A stretch of 64,000 nt of DNA from NCBI GenBank assembly GCA_030698625.1, contig JAUYMS010000033.1, positions 38,361 to 102,360 of the forward strand, written 5' to 3'. Source of the stretch: Candidatus Omnitrophota bacterium (GTDB taxonomy: Bacteria; Omnitrophota; Omnitrophia; Omnitrophales; Aquincolibacteriaceae). A program made the position numbers and the translations under genes. Shown here one piece after another: positions 17,674 through 27,640 of the stretch (positions within the stretch are counted from its first letter, which is position 1; each line of letters begins with the position of its first letter). The notes beneath the pieces are model-generated. The model was not told where the DNA came from. It saw only the letters and a program-made list of their open reading frames with translations, and did no database searches.

Positions 17674-18963
17674 CTATTTCTGGAGATCTTCAAAATCTTT
17701 AAAGAATCGAGGATAGGAGGTGCCGATACAGGCCGTGCCGGTAATCTCGAGCTCCCCCTTGATGAGCCTGGAGGCAATAGCCATGCTCATAGCCGTCCGA
17801 TGGTCCCCAAAGCTATCGACCTTTCCGGGCCTAAATTCGCTCACTCCCCGGATAAGACAGCCGTCTGGGAGCTCCTCGACGCATCCCCCTATAGCATTGA
17901 GGTTCTGGCTCATGGAGTGAATCCGGTCCGTCTCCTTGACCCGTAGCTCATCGGCCCCCGTGATCAGGCTCTCGCCTTCTGCCGCGGCCATAGCGGTCAT
18001 GAGAATGGGCAATTCATCGATCAGACTCGGAACCTCCTCCTTGGCGATGCGGGTTCCCTTCAATCGTCGCCCCACCACGTAGATGTTTCCCATGGGCTCA
18101 GGCGCTTCCTGGGTAATCTCAGTCGTAATATGGGCCCCCATGCGCCGTAGGACGTTCAGGAGACCCGTTCGGGTGGGATTCAAGCACACGTCCTTAACGG
18201 TCAGCTCCGAGCCTACAATGACGGCAGCCCCTGCAATAAAAAACGCTGCCGATGAGATGTCACCCGGAATCGCCCCCCCTAGGGCCGTCAAGCGATCGAC
18301 CCTGCCAATTTCCACCCAACCGGCCTCCCGAAGGATATCCACCCCGGCAGCTTCGAGAAACCGCTCGGTGTGATCCCGCGAGGTGACGGGTTCGACGACC
18401 CGCGTCTTGCCGTCTGCATACATTCCTGCAAAGAGAATCGCCGATTTGACCTGCGCCGAAGCGAGATGATTATCAAAGCTAATTCCCTTCAATTTGCCGC
18501 CCCGAATCGTCAGCGGCGCATAATTCGCCTGATCGCTTCCCTTGATCTGAGCTCCCATCTGCTTGAGCGGCTGTGTCACGCGGCGCATGGGCCGCGTCGA
18601 CAACGACTCATCGCCGGTCAGCTGACACTCAAAACGCTGCCCGGCCAATACTCCGAGCAGAAGCCGCATAGACGTCCCTGAATTACCTAGATAAAGCTCC
18701 TTTTCGGGCGCCTTTAGTCCGTTCATCCCAACTCCCCGGACGGTGACGAGGCCGGTCCCTGGCGTATTCTTGATATCAACACCCAAAGCTTGAAGGGCCG
18801 TCATAGTATGCAGACAGTCGGCAGCCTCGAGAAATCGTGAATAGGAACTTTCTCCCTCGGCGAGAGCACTAATCATGAGGGCGCGGTGGGATATAGACTT
18901 ATCCCCGGGGGGATGAACTGTCCCCGTAAGGACTCCGGGGCCTGCGAGCTTGCAAGAAGTCAT
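17674..18963 (-). CDS. aroA: 3-phosphoshikimate 1-carboxyvinyltransferase (EPSP synthase)
   Basis: 429 residues. Family motifs are intact: PPGDKSISHRALMISALAEG (substrate-binding Lys and Arg), LYLGNSGTSMRLLLGVLAG, DELPILMTAMAAAEG and SFGDHRTAMSMAIASRL. It makes EPSP from shikimate-3-phosphate and PEP in aromatic amino acid synthesis. No other shikimate gene is nearby. It follows the small coiled-coil membrane protein by 16 bases, probably in the same transcript, and ends just before the mreB promoter. Confidence 0.96.
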   Translation of the reverse strand: MTSCKLAGPGVLTGTVHPPGDKSISHRALMISALAEGESSYSRFLEAADCLHTMTALQALGVDIKNTPGTGLVTVRGVGMNGLKAPEKELYLGNSGTSMRLLLGVLAGQRFECQLTGDESLSTRPMRRVTQPLKQMGAQIKGSDQANYAPLTIRGGKLKGISFDNHLASAQVKSAILFAGMYADGKTRVVEPVTSRDHTERFLEAAGVDILREAGWVEIGRVDRLTALGGAIPGDISSAAFFIAGAAVIVGSELTVKDVCLNPTRTGLLNVLRRMGAHITTEITQEAPEPMGNIYVVGRRLKGTRIAKEEVPSLIDELPILMTAMAAAEGESLITGADELRVKETDRIHSMSQNLNAIGGCVEELPDGCLIRGVSEFRPGKVDSFGDHRTAMSMAIASRLIKGELEITGTACIGTSYPRFFKDFEDLQK

Positions 18964-18979
18964 ACTGCAAATTTATTTT

Positions 18980-19240
18980 CTAGTTACGCCTAACCCAGAC
19001 CTTCAGGTTATCGAGTTTGGTGATAATTTCCTTCTGCTTATCCAGGATAAGGTCCTGGTCTGATTCAATTTCGGCTAAGCGTACTTCGAGAGTTTGCACT
19101 CGGCTGATCAAAGTCATGATGGGGGTCTCTTCACTATAGGCGGGACTGGATAGAAATAAAGCAGTTAAAACGACAAGGCAAAGAGATAACACTATCTCCT
19201 TAAACCTTCCGAATCGGATCGCCTTCTTTAATTTGAGCAT
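18980..19240 (-). CDS. Small exported or membrane-anchored coiled-coil protein
   Basis: 86 residues from the ATG at 19240, chosen because GGAG lies seven bases upstream and a signal-like segment follows (FKEIVLSLCLVVLTALFLSSPAYS-EE). The rest is a short coiled coil (LISRVQTLEVRLAEIESDQD, then KQKEIITKLDNLKVWVRRN), which would lie in the periplasm. I do not recognise the family. Its start overlaps the upstream coiled-coil gene by 41 bases, so the two are translated together and may form one envelope assembly. Confidence 0.65.
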   Translation of the reverse strand: MLKLKKAIRFGRFKEIVLSLCLVVLTALFLSSPAYSEETPIMTLISRVQTLEVRLAEIESDQDLILDKQKEIITKLDNLKVWVRRN

Positions 19241-20036
19241 TGTCTCGCTCCTCCACAATCGTGGCAGCCGCAAAGCTGTCATATAATTTTTCAACCTCAA
19301 TAAACCCGACCGACTTGCCGGCGCGCTCCACCGCAAGACGATCTCCGATTTTCAGCTGATCCCGGATTCCCAAATTAACGACGACAAAATTGAATTTGCG
19401 GTTTACCGTCATCACCTGATTTACCTTTTGGGAAGGCTTACTCTCACCGGCAACCGCCGTCCCAGAAGTCGGACTTTGAGGTCCCGCGACCGGCTCTGCT
19501 GCGGCCGGTTGCGGCACGGATTGTGTGGGAACGGTTGCCTGAGTGGCCGCTCGAGACACGGGTGTGCTCTGCGTGAGCTGACGCGTCTCTTTTTCTATTC
19601 GCTGATTGCGATCTTCGATTTCCTTCATCTTCTTTTCGAGATTGGAAATCTCGACACGGCTGCGTGAAAGCTCCTGATTCAACTCACTACGTTGCGTCGA
19701 GTAATTCTTGAGCTGATCACTCATCCGCTGAATCTCACTGCGATACTGATCTGCCTCGGCGCCGAGAGTCTGCGTTTCTTCTTTTAACGCAACGTAATTG
19801 CGTTCTATTTTCTCTCTTGATCCTTTGGCATCTGCCAGTGAGCGGTACAGAAAAATGCTCAATGCGAAAGCTCCCAAGGCAATAATAAAAGCACCTACGA
19901 TAGCTACTTTGATTCCGGTAAAACTGGGAGGCGCTGGATAACCGAAGTCAGGCCGCGGCAGAATAACAGGACTCTTATTCTCTACGTTAGTACCGGCTTT
20001 GGAAAGGTTCTTATAGATCGAGGACAAGTCAACCAC
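19200..20036 (-). CDS. Inner-membrane coiled-coil protein with C-terminal beta domain
   Basis: 278 residues, apparently from a GTG at 20036. A single helix at about 42-65 (IKVAIVGAFIIALGAFALSI) separates a short cytoplasmic tail from a long periplasmic coiled coil (about 70-150). A Pro/Thr/Ala-rich linker follows (TPVSRAATQATVPTQSVPQP). The C-terminal 80 residues form a compact beta domain (FNFVVVNLGIRDQLKIGDRL, GFIEVEKLYDSFAAATIVEE). The role is unknown; the plan resembles adaptor proteins that cross the periplasm. Possible promoter elements (TTGCGC and TAGCAT, 17 apart) lie in the 71-base upstream gap. Confidence 0.7.
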   Translation of the reverse strand: MVDLSSIYKNLSKAGTNVENKSPVILPRPDFGYPAPPSFTGIKVAIVGAFIIALGAFALSIFLYRSLADAKGSREKIERNYVALKEETQTLGAEADQYRSEIQRMSDQLKNYSTQRSELNQELSRSRVEISNLEKKMKEIEDRNQRIEKETRQLTQSTPVSRAATQATVPTQSVPQPAAAEPVAGPQSPTSGTAVAGESKPSQKVNQVMTVNRKFNFVVVNLGIRDQLKIGDRLAVERAGKSVGFIEVEKLYDSFAAATIVEERDNAQIKEGDPIRKV

Positions 20037-20107
20037 CTGTAATATGGATTTGCGTATCAGCCAGACATGCTATCACGAAAAGTCAATCAGCGCAACCGCA
20101 TATACTG

Positions 20108-21103
20108 CTAACCGAGATCATGCCCGCCGCTAAATGCCTCAATATAGTCCCGCGCCGCGGCCAGAGTTTCGGCACCATTGATCTTCTCGCGAAACTGCGC
20201 CACAAAGGGCATTTCCTTGAAATACCAGCAGGATATCCGCCTCATCTGAAATAAGGCCGTGCGGGGGTGATGACAGATCTCGAGATCCATATGTTCAAGC
20301 AGCGTCCTCTTCTTCTCGGCAAAATCAGGCTTTGGAGGTTTGGGCTTTCCCTCGAGCGCTGCCTCAATTTCCTCGTAAATCCAAGGATTTCCAAGAGCGC
20401 CCCGACCAATCATGATCCCGTCGACGCCGGCGATATCCCTCAATTTCAGAGCACTCGCCGCATCCACCACATCCCCGTTTCCGAAGACAGGAATCTGAAC
20501 CGCCTGTTTGACGCGGCGAATCGCCTCATAATCAGCGGTACCGCTATACCCTTGAGCGCGAGTTCGTCCATGGACGGCCACAGCGCTAAGCCCCTCATCC
20601 TGAGCTATGCGCGCAATAGCACAAGCCTCTTCACCCGTAGCATCCGTATACCCCAACCGCATTTTGACGGTGACTGGAATTTTGCGCACACGCTTGATGA
20701 TCGCGGCAAATATACGGCGAACCTTGTCGGGCTCGCGCAACAGGGCAGATCCTGCCCCGTTACCCGTTATCTTTGGTACCGGGCAGCCGAGATTAAGGTC
20801 GAGAACATCATAGCCCATAGCCTCAATGCGAGCGGCAGCTTCGCCCATGATATCGGGTTCACAGCCGACAAGCTGAGCCCCTACGGGTTTATCTTCGGGA
20901 ACAGTCTTGAGGAGCTCGGCGGTTCGTCTACTTTCATGCACCAGGGCCTGCGCAGACACCATCTCGAGAAAGGCGAACTTCATGCCTCGTTGGCGGGAAA
21001 TTAATCGGAACGGAAGGTCCGTGCAATTTGCCATCGGTGATTGGATAACCACCGATGGCATATTGAAATCCTTAAGACGCATCACGGTATGCGCCTTGCA
21101 CAA
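20108..21103 (-). CDS. tRNA-dihydrouridine synthase (DusB-like)
   Basis: 331 residues. The FMN barrel shows SPMANCTDLPFRLISRQRG, DLNLGCPVPKITGNGAGSAL (active-site Cys), VTVKMRLGY, VHGRTRAQGYSG and GIMIGRGALGNPW. The enzyme reduces uridines in tRNA D-loops. The start is taken as the TTG at 21103, which has AGGAG five bases upstream; an ATG at 21082 (MRLKDFNMPS) is the alternative and has a weaker site. It follows the SWIB gene by eight bases. Confidence 0.92.
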   Translation of the reverse strand: MCKAHTVMRLKDFNMPSVVIQSPMANCTDLPFRLISRQRGMKFAFLEMVSAQALVHESRRTAELLKTVPEDKPVGAQLVGCEPDIMGEAAARIEAMGYDVLDLNLGCPVPKITGNGAGSALLREPDKVRRIFAAIIKRVRKIPVTVKMRLGYTDATGEEACAIARIAQDEGLSAVAVHGRTRAQGYSGTADYEAIRRVKQAVQIPVFGNGDVVDAASALKLRDIAGVDGIMIGRGALGNPWIYEEIEAALEGKPKPPKPDFAEKKRTLLEHMDLEICHHPRTALFQMRRISCWYFKEMPFVAQFREKINGAETLAAARDYIEAFSGGHDLG

Positions 21104-21111
21104 GAAAGCTC

Positions 21112-21360
21112 CTAGCTGAGATGCTTCGAGAGGAGTTTTGTCATCTCGAACATATTGACAGTGGCTTTGCCGAGCACGGCCTTAAGCTTATCGTCGGAGT
21201 TAATATTGCGCCTATTCTTTGGATCCTGCAAATCGTGCTTCTTAATGTATTCCCAAATCTTCTTCATTACCTGAGCACGGGACAACGGCCCCTTACCAAG
21301 AACAGCTTCGAGTTCGGGGGAAATTTTCAGGGGTTTCTGTAATGCTGAGCCTTTTGCCAT
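21112..21360 (-). CDS. SWIB/MDM2-domain protein
   Basis: 82 residues from the ATG at 21360, with GGAG upstream. Nearly the whole protein is a SWIB domain (LSRAQVMKKIWEYIKKHDLQ, DPKNRRNINSDDKLKAVLGK, VNMFEMTKLLSKHL). This fold is best known from eukaryotic SWI/SNF subunits. In bacteria it is common in chlamydiae and some related phyla as a free protein or fused to topoisomerase I. A role in chromosome or transcription control is likely but unproven. It lies just upstream of dus. Confidence 0.92.
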   Translation of the reverse strand: MAKGSALQKPLKISPELEAVLGKGPLSRAQVMKKIWEYIKKHDLQDPKNRRNINSDDKLKAVLGKATVNMFEMTKLLSKHLS

Positions 21361-21492
21361 GTTGCATTCTCTCCTTTTTACTCTCGTGATGACACTTTGT
21401 GTTAGGTCAGAAGTGCCGTAAAGCGATGTTAGTTTGCCCTTTTCCATGCTACAGGACAAGCACTATTTTTCAGAACCCTCCCGGGACAGCGC

Positions 21493-21951
21493 CTAGCCCT
21501 GCTTCCCGATTAGGCCCTTAAGTTCCTTCATAAAATGGCTTACGTCCTGAAACTCCCGGTAAACACTGGCAAATCGGACGTAAGCAACTTGATCCACAAT
21601 CGCCAGCCGTTTCATGACATATTCCCCTATAGCACTGGAAGGGGCTTCCTTTTCGTACTTCTCGTGCAGCATCCGTTCCAGGTCGTCTCCGATCGCATCC
21701 TGATCCGCCAATGGAACAGCCCTCTTTTCACATGCCTTGTACACGCCGGCCAGGACTTTCGCTCGGTCAAAAGGTTCCCGCCGCTGGTCTTTCTTGACCA
21801 CAAAAAGAGGAATATCCTCGATGCGTTCGTAGGTCGTGTAACGGCGATTGCAGTGCTCGCATTCTCGCCGGCGCCGAATCACGGTACCTTCGTTGGCAGT
21901 CCGGGAATCAATAACCTTATCATTCTCGCTTTTGCAGAAAGGACAACGCAT
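21493..21951 (-). CDS. nrdR: Transcriptional repressor NrdR
   Basis: 152 residues, the usual size. A zinc ribbon is followed by the family's arginine-rich stretch (CPFCKSENDKVIDSRTANEG, VIRRRRECEHCNRRYTTYE), then an ATP-cone (VVKKDQRREPFDRAKVLAGV). NrdR senses ATP/dATP and represses ribonucleotide reductase genes. It lies six bases after the glyA stop, so it may be in the same transcript. No nrd genes or obvious NrdR boxes are seen in the window. Confidence 0.96.
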   Translation of the reverse strand: MRCPFCKSENDKVIDSRTANEGTVIRRRRECEHCNRRYTTYERIEDIPLFVVKKDQRREPFDRAKVLAGVYKACEKRAVPLADQDAIGDDLERMLHEKYEKEAPSSAIGEYVMKRLAIVDQVAYVRFASVYREFQDVSHFMKELKGLIGKQG

Positions 21952-21957
21952 AATCGC

Positions 21958-23265
21958 TTAGCTGTATTTCTCCAGAAGATCTTGATAGAGCGGGAAGCGC
22001 TTCGTCAGGGCTTCCACTCGTGTGCGTACTTTTGTCAGGGACTCTTCATCCTGAGGCGCCTTTAGGGCTTCGCCGATCAACTCGGCGATTTCTTTCATCT
22101 CGGCAATACCCATGCCCCGCGTCGTGACCGCGGGAGTTCCCAAACGAATCCCCGACGCTTTGAAAGCGGAGAGTTTGTCGAACGGGATCATGTTTTTATT
22201 CACCGTGATCTTGACTCGATCCAATACGTCCTGTGCTTCTTTACCGTTGAGGCCTTTACTCGTTATGTCCACGAGCATAAGATGATTGTCCGTACCTCCG
22301 GAAATAATGCGGAAACCCCGCTGGGCCAGCGACTCAGCCAGCGCCTTCGCATTTTGGATAATCCGTCCCGAGTACTCCTTGAACGCCGGCTGCATGGCCT
22401 CTTTGAACGCAACGGCCTTAGCGGCAATGATATGCATAAGCGGTCCGCCTTGAATCCCCGGGAACACCGCCGAATCAATGGCCTTGGCATATTGCTCTTT
22501 GCAAAGAATAAGCCCGGAGCGCGGTCCTCTGAGGGTCTTGTGCGTGGTCGTCGTAACAATGTCACAGTAAGGGATGGGATTCGGATGATGTCCAGTCACG
22601 ACCAGCCCCGCAAAATGGGCAATATCGGCCATGAGCAACGCGCCGACCTTATCTGCGATCTCGCGGCCGCGTTTGAAGTCAATAATGCGAGGATAAGCCG
22701 AGGCTCCCAGCAAAATCATTTTCGGCTTATGCTCTAGGGCAAGCTTCTCCAAATTGTCGTAATCGATCTGTTCGGTTTTCTGGCTCACACCGTAGGGAAT
22801 GATTTCATAGAACTTACCCGAATAATTCATCTTGTGGCCGTGAGAAAGATGACCTCCATGCGCAAGATCCATGGCCAGAACCTTCGAACCGTTTTCTACG
22901 AGCGCCATATAAACGGCGATATTCGCCGATGTTCCGGAGTGCGGCTGCACGTTCGCGTGTTCGGCGCCGAACATCTGCTTAGCGCGATCGATGGCGAGTT
23001 GTTCGGCCACGTCCGCATTCTCACAACCGCCGTACCAGCGCTTGCGCGGATAACCTTCCGCATACTTGTTGGTCAGCACCGAACCGGCAGCTTCCATCAC
23101 GGCCAGCGAAGTAAAATTCTCACTCGCGATGAGCTCGATATTTTCGTTCTGGCGCGCTACTTCAGCGCGAATGGCATGGTAAATTTCAGGATCTTCCTTC
23201 TTCAGGTAGGAATCAGCCACAGAATTTGCTTTCATAATCTTTGATTTTGTTAACACGGCGCTCAT
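21958..23265 (-). CDS. glyA: Serine hydroxymethyltransferase
   Basis: 435 residues from the ATG at 23265, which has GGAGGGAGAC directly upstream. Motifs include [58 protein letters not shown] and the PLP-binding lysine in [15 protein letters not shown]. It interconverts serine and glycine and feeds one-carbon units to folate. The start overlaps the end of rpiB by 53 bases. The downstream pur genes use its products (formyl-folate and glycine; purD uses glycine). Confidence 0.97.
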   Translation of the reverse strand: MSAVLTKSKIMKANSVADSYLKKEDPEIYHAIRAEVARQNENIELIASENFTSLAVMEAAGSVLTNKYAEGYPRKRWYGGCENADVAEQLAIDRAKQMFGAEHANVQPHSGTSANIAVYMALVENGSKVLAMDLAHGGHLSHGHKMNYSGKFYEIIPYGVSQKTEQIDYDNLEKLALEHKPKMILLGASAYPRIIDFKRGREIADKVGALLMADIAHFAGLVVTGHHPNPIPYCDIVTTTTHKTLRGPRSGLILCKEQYAKAIDSAVFPGIQGGPLMHIIAAKAVAFKEAMQPAFKEYSGRIIQNAKALAESLAQRGFRIISGGTDNHLMLVDITSKGLNGKEAQDVLDRVKITVNKNMIPFDKLSAFKASGIRLGTPAVTTRGMGIAEMKEIAELIGEALKAPQDEESLTKVRTRVEALTKRFPLYQDLLEKYS

Positions 23266-23668
23266 GTCTCCCTCCCTCAAATGCGGTCTCCAACCACGTA
23301 TCGATTAATTTCAAAAGAATGTCGGGATTCACAACCCCCGAGCCGAGGATCAACATATTCGAATCGTTGTGCGCTCGCGTTAACTCGGCTTCCTTGACGG
23401 TCTGGCACAAAGAGGCGCGCACACCGGCCACCTTATTAGCCACGATCGAACTCCCAATGCCGGTATAACACACTCCTATGGCCCGTTCGCACTCACCTGA
23501 GGCCACCTTCGACGCCGCGGCAATCATAAAATCCGGATAATCACAGGATTCCCCCGAATGTGTGCCGCAATCCACGACCTTATAGCCTTTGGCCTCAAGG
23601 TGAGCCATGATTTGCGTTTTGACCTCAAATCCGCGGTGGTCACACGCGAATGCTATTTTCTTTGTCAT
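23213..23668 (-). CDS. rpiB: Ribose-5-phosphate isomerase B
   Basis: 151 residues from the ATG at 23668 (GAGGG upstream). RpiB/LacAB motifs are clear: [52 protein letters not shown] (active-site Cys and anion-hole Gly) and [15 protein letters not shown]. It interconverts ribose-5-P and ribulose-5-P, and so supplies PRPP for the purine genes nearby. The C-terminus overlaps glyA. Confidence 0.95.
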   Translation of the reverse strand: MTKKIAFACDHRGFEVKTQIMAHLEAKGYKVVDCGTHSGESCDYPDFMIAAASKVASGECERAIGVCYTGIGSSIVANKVAGVRASLCQTVKEAELTRAHNDSNMLILGSGVVNPDILLKLIDTWLETAFEGGRHERRVNKIKDYESKFCG

Positions 23669-23675
23669 AATTCCC

Positions 23676-24743
23676 TCAACCAATTATTTCGTCCCAGAGA
23701 TCATTCATTTTATGCTCAATCGCCAGGAACACCTCTTCATAGACAGTAATGCTCATCCCGATCGGGTCCATAATGTTGAGCACTTTCAGTTTTTCTTTCG
23801 TGCCGCGTAAGATACTTGAAATGAAGGTCGCATGCTGCGGGCCCATAGCGATTACCATGTCGGCATCAAGCACGTCAAACCTCGTGCACGGCTTCGACCG
23901 GTGCTCTGAGATATCCATATCGCGGTTCTTCATGGTCAGCACAGCCTCGGGGGTAGCGCTCGCTCCCATCCGTGCTCCGATCCCGCAGGAGCTCACTTCT
24001 ATTTCTTCCTCGAGGCCGGCCTGCTCCAATTTATCCCGCAGCCACCCTTCGGCCATAGGGGAACGGCATGAGTTGCCCGTACAGACAATCAGGATGTGTT
24101 TGCGCGGATACTTCCCGCTGCAAATATTTTCGATCGCAGCTTCCACCTTTTTTATCGAAGCCCCCCGCCGTACAATCTCGGGGACTGCGCCGGTGGTGAC
24201 ATCGACAATCGTTGAATCTTCCGCATGTTCGGTCCGGCCGCCGTCAATCACGTAGCCGATCTGCCCTTCGAAGGCTTCCATCACGTCATCGCAAGTACGC
24301 CCTGAAATCTCGCCGCTTATATTGGCACTCGTAGCGATAAAGGGTTCTCCGACCGAGTTCAGCAGCGCCAAAGCCAGGTGGTTACTCGGAAAGCGCAATC
24401 CGATCTTTTCATCGTTTTTTCCCAACGCCAAAAGGGTCACCGGCCCGGGCCAGAACTGGCGGGCAAGATACCGGAATACCGGGGTTTTCTGCACACCGAG
24501 AAATTCGATCATTTCCCAGTCGCCGATATGATAGGAAAATGGCCTGTTACCGTCACGCCGTTTCAACTGGCGCAACTTATCCGCCGTATCGGCCACACTC
24601 ATCGGCCCGCCGATGCCGTACACGGTCTCGGTTGGAAACCCTACGAGCTGCCCTTCGCGACAAGCGCGCGCGACGTCGCGTATCTTGGATAGATCAGGAT
24701 CACGTGAATCGATTTTTAGACGTATGGTCGTTTTCAAGGACAA
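23676..24743 (-). CDS. Fusion of TsaC/Sua5-type threonylcarbamoyl-AMP synthase and low-molecular-weight protein tyrosine phosphatase
   Basis: 355 residues in one frame. Residues 1 to about 205 are a YrdC/TsaC domain ([48 protein letters not shown]), which makes the threonylcarbamoyl-AMP used for t6A in tRNA. Residues about 215-355 are a low-molecular-weight phosphatase with the P-loop CTGNSCRSP and the acid Asp in LNIMDPIG. In B. subtilis ywlC (tsaC) and ywlE (phosphatase) are neighbours of ywlF (rpiB) and glyA; here the first two are fused and rpiB and glyA follow. The second domain more likely acts on phospho-Arg or phospho-Tyr than on small molecules. Confidence 0.92.
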   Translation of the reverse strand: MSLKTTIRLKIDSRDPDLSKIRDVARACREGQLVGFPTETVYGIGGPMSVADTADKLRQLKRRDGNRPFSYHIGDWEMIEFLGVQKTPVFRYLARQFWPGPVTLLALGKNDEKIGLRFPSNHLALALLNSVGEPFIATSANISGEISGRTCDDVMEAFEGQIGYVIDGGRTEHAEDSTIVDVTTGAVPEIVRRGASIKKVEAAIENICSGKYPRKHILIVCTGNSCRSPMAEGWLRDKLEQAGLEEEIEVSSCGIGARMGASATPEAVLTMKNRDMDISEHRSKPCTRFDVLDADMVIAMGPQHATFISSILRGTKEKLKVLNIMDPIGMSITVYEEVFLAIEHKMNDLWDEIIG

Positions 24744-24765
24744 AGTGGCCGGAGTATAAAAACGG

Positions 24766-25263
24766 TTACAGATTCTTTATTTTGGCGTTCTTTTCTTTAA
24801 CTTTTTCAATTAAGCGAACTTTGAATTCGGCAAGTTTTTTAGCAAGTCCGGCATCGGAGAGGCTGAGTATTTGGACCGCCAGAATGCCTGCATTGCGCGC
24901 ACCCGCGATGCCGACCGCCACGGTCGCTACCGGAATGCCGCTGGGCATTTGCACTGTTGAAAGCAGAGAATCAAAACCGTTTAAGGAGGTCGCCGCAACC
25001 GGAACGCCGATGACCGGGAGGGTCGTATGCGCGGCTACAACACCGGCCAGGTGAGCGGCCCCGCCGGCACCTGCGATCACAACCTTAACGCCATTGTCGC
25101 GGGCGCCTTTCGCAAATTCACTGACGAGATCAGGGCTACGGTGAGCGGAAAGGACTTCCACAGAAAAAGAAACTCCAAACGCCTTGAGGACTTCTCCGGT
25201 TTCTTTCATGATGTCATAATCTGAATCACTGCCCATCATGATCACCACATTCGGCGCACTCAT
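24766..25263 (-). CDS. purE: N5-carboxyaminoimidazole ribonucleotide mutase
   Basis: 165 residues, class I PurE. Motifs are [32 protein letters not shown] (catalytic His), [19 protein letters not shown] and [20 protein letters not shown]. It moves the carboxyl group of N5-CAIR to give CAIR in purine synthesis. Its ATG overlaps the purD stop by four bases. No purK is in the window. Confidence 0.97.
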   Translation of the reverse strand: MSAPNVVIMMGSDSDYDIMKETGEVLKAFGVSFSVEVLSAHRSPDLVSEFAKGARDNGVKVVIAGAGGAAHLAGVVAAHTTLPVIGVPVAATSLNGFDSLLSTVQMPSGIPVATVAVGIAGARNAGILAVQILSLSDAGLAKKLAEFKVRLIEKVKEKNAKIKNL

Positions 25264-26540
25264 CTCAAAACCTCCATGGCTCTGCGGCCTATATCCCGCC
25301 GGTAATAGCTATGATCAAATTGAATTTTCTGCAAAGCATCATAGGCCCGGTCGTAGGCTTGCCTCAAATTTCCCCCCAGTGCGGCCACTGTCAAAACGCG
25401 ACCGCCGGAGGTCGTAATTTTCCCGTCAGCATCTGAGGAAGTCCCGGCATGAAAGACAAACACATCCTCACCACTATTGGCTGCGCTAATTCCCTGAATC
25501 ACAAATCCATTTTCATAATGACCGGGATAACCGCCGGAGGCCATCACGACACCCAGACACGCCTTCTCATGCCACTCCAGGACCTTTGTCTGCAGCTTGC
25601 CGTCGGCGACTTCCTTCATGACCTGAAGGAGATCCGACTTCAAACGCGGCAGCACAACCTGCGCCTCGGGGTCACCAAATCGACAATTGTATTCCAGAAC
25701 ATACGGGCCACTCTTCGTCAGCATAATGCCGGCATAGAGAATGCCGCTGTAGGTGATCCCTTCGGCGGCTAACCCTTTAATCAGAGGCGCCACACAGGTT
25801 TCCATCACTCGGTTAAAAACATCGTCACCAATTTGCGGACACGGAGAATAGGCGCCCATTCCGCCGGTATTCGGACCTCGGTCACTGTCATAAGCACGCT
25901 TATGGTCTTGAGAACTTGCCAGCGAGATGATCGTTTCTCCGTCCGTCAACGCCAGCACCGAAAGTTCTTCGCCCTCGAGGAGTTGTTCCACTACGACCTT
26001 CTTTCCGGCTTCACCGAAAAGATCACCCGACATCATCTGCGATATGGCCACAACGGCTTCCTGGGAGGACTCGCATATTTTTACGCCCTTACCCGCAGCC
26101 AGGCCGTCGGCTTTCACAACAACCGGCATTTCCGCTTCAATGGCGTAGTGCTTGGCCTCATTCTCATTTGTAAACACTTCGTATTCAGCCGTCGGTACAT
26201 TATATTTACTCATCATTTCCTTGGCAAAAGCCTTACTGCCTTCCAATTGAGCTGCCTCTTTGCCGGGACCAAACACGGCCAGTCCTTCCGCCTTAAAACG
26301 GTCCGCAATCCCTGCGACAAGCAGCGCTTCGGGTCCTACGACGGTGAGATCAATGCTTTCCTTTTTCGCAAATGCAAGGAGTCCGTCAATATCATCAGCA
26401 TTAATGGCAACGCACTCGGCCACTTCACGAATCCCGCCGTTACCGGGAGCACAATAGAGTTTGGTCAAAAGCGGGCTCTGGGCAATCTTCCACGCCAGCA
26501 CATGCTCTCTTCCGCCTGATCCGATGAGTAAAACTTTCAT
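25260..26540 (-). CDS. purD: Phosphoribosylamine-glycine ligase
   Basis: 426 residues. ATP-grasp motifs include VLLIGSGGREHVLAWKIAQS, VVKADGLAAGKGVKICESS, RGPNTGGMGAYSPCPQ and LEYNCRFGDPEAQVVLPRL. It makes GAR from phosphoribosylamine, glycine and ATP. GAGGTGTT precedes the ATG. It lies eight bases after purM and overlaps purE by four, forming purM-purD-purE. Confidence 0.97.
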   Translation of the reverse strand: MKVLLIGSGGREHVLAWKIAQSPLLTKLYCAPGNGGIREVAECVAINADDIDGLLAFAKKESIDLTVVGPEALLVAGIADRFKAEGLAVFGPGKEAAQLEGSKAFAKEMMSKYNVPTAEYEVFTNENEAKHYAIEAEMPVVVKADGLAAGKGVKICESSQEAVVAISQMMSGDLFGEAGKKVVVEQLLEGEELSVLALTDGETIISLASSQDHKRAYDSDRGPNTGGMGAYSPCPQIGDDVFNRVMETCVAPLIKGLAAEGITYSGILYAGIMLTKSGPYVLEYNCRFGDPEAQVVLPRLKSDLLQVMKEVADGKLQTKVLEWHEKACLGVVMASGGYPGHYENGFVIQGISAANSGEDVFVFHAGTSSDADGKITTSGGRVLTVAALGGNLRQAYDRAYDALQKIQFDHSYYRRDIGRRAMEVLR

Positions 26541-26548
26541 AACACCTC

Positions 26549-27586
26549 TCAGTTTATAAGTTCCACGGCGCTCTTAGACCGCCGCTTGCCCTGCTTAATT
26601 TCGCCGATCACCCAAGACCGGATCTGATGACGTTTCAATAGGCCCTGAGCCTTCGGGACATAGCGGCCTTTGAGAATTGCAACCATGCCGATCCCCATAT
26701 TGAAGGTTCGCGCCATCTCAAAAGTAGTTATATTACCAGAATCCTGCACCAAAGAGAATATCCTTGGCCGGGGCCAGGAATTAAGCGAAATACTGGCCGA
26801 AAGGCCTTTAGGAACCACGCGAGGAAGATTGTCCGGAAATCCCCCGCCTGTAATGTTGACCAAGCCCGCAACCGGCACCCTTTGCAGGAGTTGCAACACC
26901 GGCTTCACATAAATGCGGGTCGGCTTGAGGAGCTCCTTGCCGATCTTGCCGCGGAGTTGAGCGGGGCTGAAAATCTTACGCAGTAAAGAATAACCGTTCG
27001 AGTGGAACCCCGTAGAGGCAAGCCCGAGCAGAACATCCCCTTTGCGAATCTTGCTACCATCAATCACTTTGGATCGGTCAACAACACCCACGGAAAACCC
27101 CGCTAAGTCATACTGAGGCACTCCGTTACCTGCGCCTGTGGAATAGAATCCCGGCATAATCGCGGTCTCGCCGCCGACCAATGCGCATCCCGCCTGCCGG
27201 CAGCCGGCAGTAATCCCCTTCAATACTTGCTGTGTCCCCTTCGGGTGGAATTTTCCGGTCGCGAAATAATCGAGGAAGAACAGGGGCTTCGCGCCGCTCG
27301 TGATGAGGTCATTGACACACATGGCGACGAGGTCGAGTCCGATCGTGTCATGGCGCTTTTGGAAATGGGCAATTTCAAGTTTGGTGCCGACGCCGTCGGT
27401 CGACGAAACGAGCAGCGGATTACGAATTCCCGCCTTCCTGAAGTCAAACAAGGAGGCGAAACCGGTGGCACTGCCCATAACCCCCGGCACACGGGTAGAG
27501 GCAATCAATTTGGAGATTTGGCTGTTGTAGCGGGCATCCCCCTTTAAGTGCGGCACCCCCGCCTTCTCATAAGTCCAGGATTTCAT
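26549..27586 (-). CDS. purM: Phosphoribosylformylglycinamidine cyclo-ligase (AIR synthetase)
   Basis: 345 residues. Motifs are LLVSSTDGVGTKLEIAH, DLVAMCVNDLITSGAKPLFF, LVGGETAIMPGFY, GLASTGFHSNGYSLLRK and LVNITGGGFPDNLPRV. It closes the imidazole ring of AIR using ATP. The middle part is rich in Lys and Gly, but all key residues seem present. It is the first of three pur genes and starts 54 bases after the giant-1 stop. TATACT at 27595-27600 is only eight bases from the ATG. Confidence 0.96.
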   Translation of the reverse strand: MKSWTYEKAGVPHLKGDARYNSQISKLIASTRVPGVMGSATGFASLFDFRKAGIRNPLLVSSTDGVGTKLEIAHFQKRHDTIGLDLVAMCVNDLITSGAKPLFFLDYFATGKFHPKGTQQVLKGITAGCRQAGCALVGGETAIMPGFYSTGAGNGVPQYDLAGFSVGVVDRSKVIDGSKIRKGDVLLGLASTGFHSNGYSLLRKIFSPAQLRGKIGKELLKPTRIYVKPVLQLLQRVPVAGLVNITGGGFPDNLPRVVPKGLSASISLNSWPRPRIFSLVQDSGNITTFEMARTFNMGIGMVAILKGRYVPKAQGLLKRHQIRSWVIGEIKQGKRRSKSAVELIN

Positions 27587-27594
27587 GGGGGTTA

Positions 27595-27600
27595 AGTATA
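27595..27600 (-). promoter_or_regulatory. Candidate -10 element of the purM-purD-purE operon
   Basis: TATACT on the minus strand lies eight bases before the purM ATG, and the intervening bases (TAACCCCC) contain no ribosome binding site. A transcript starting here would be leaderless or carry one or two bases. No convincing -35 is seen. Confidence 0.4.
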
Positions 27601-27640
27601 GCGGGAATAGGGCGCCTTTGCTAGGGTAATATGCGGCGGA

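Noticed and set aside
19200..20036. RSELN in the coiled-coil membrane protein as another junction motif
   Set aside because: It lacks the final Arg and lies inside a continuous coiled coil.
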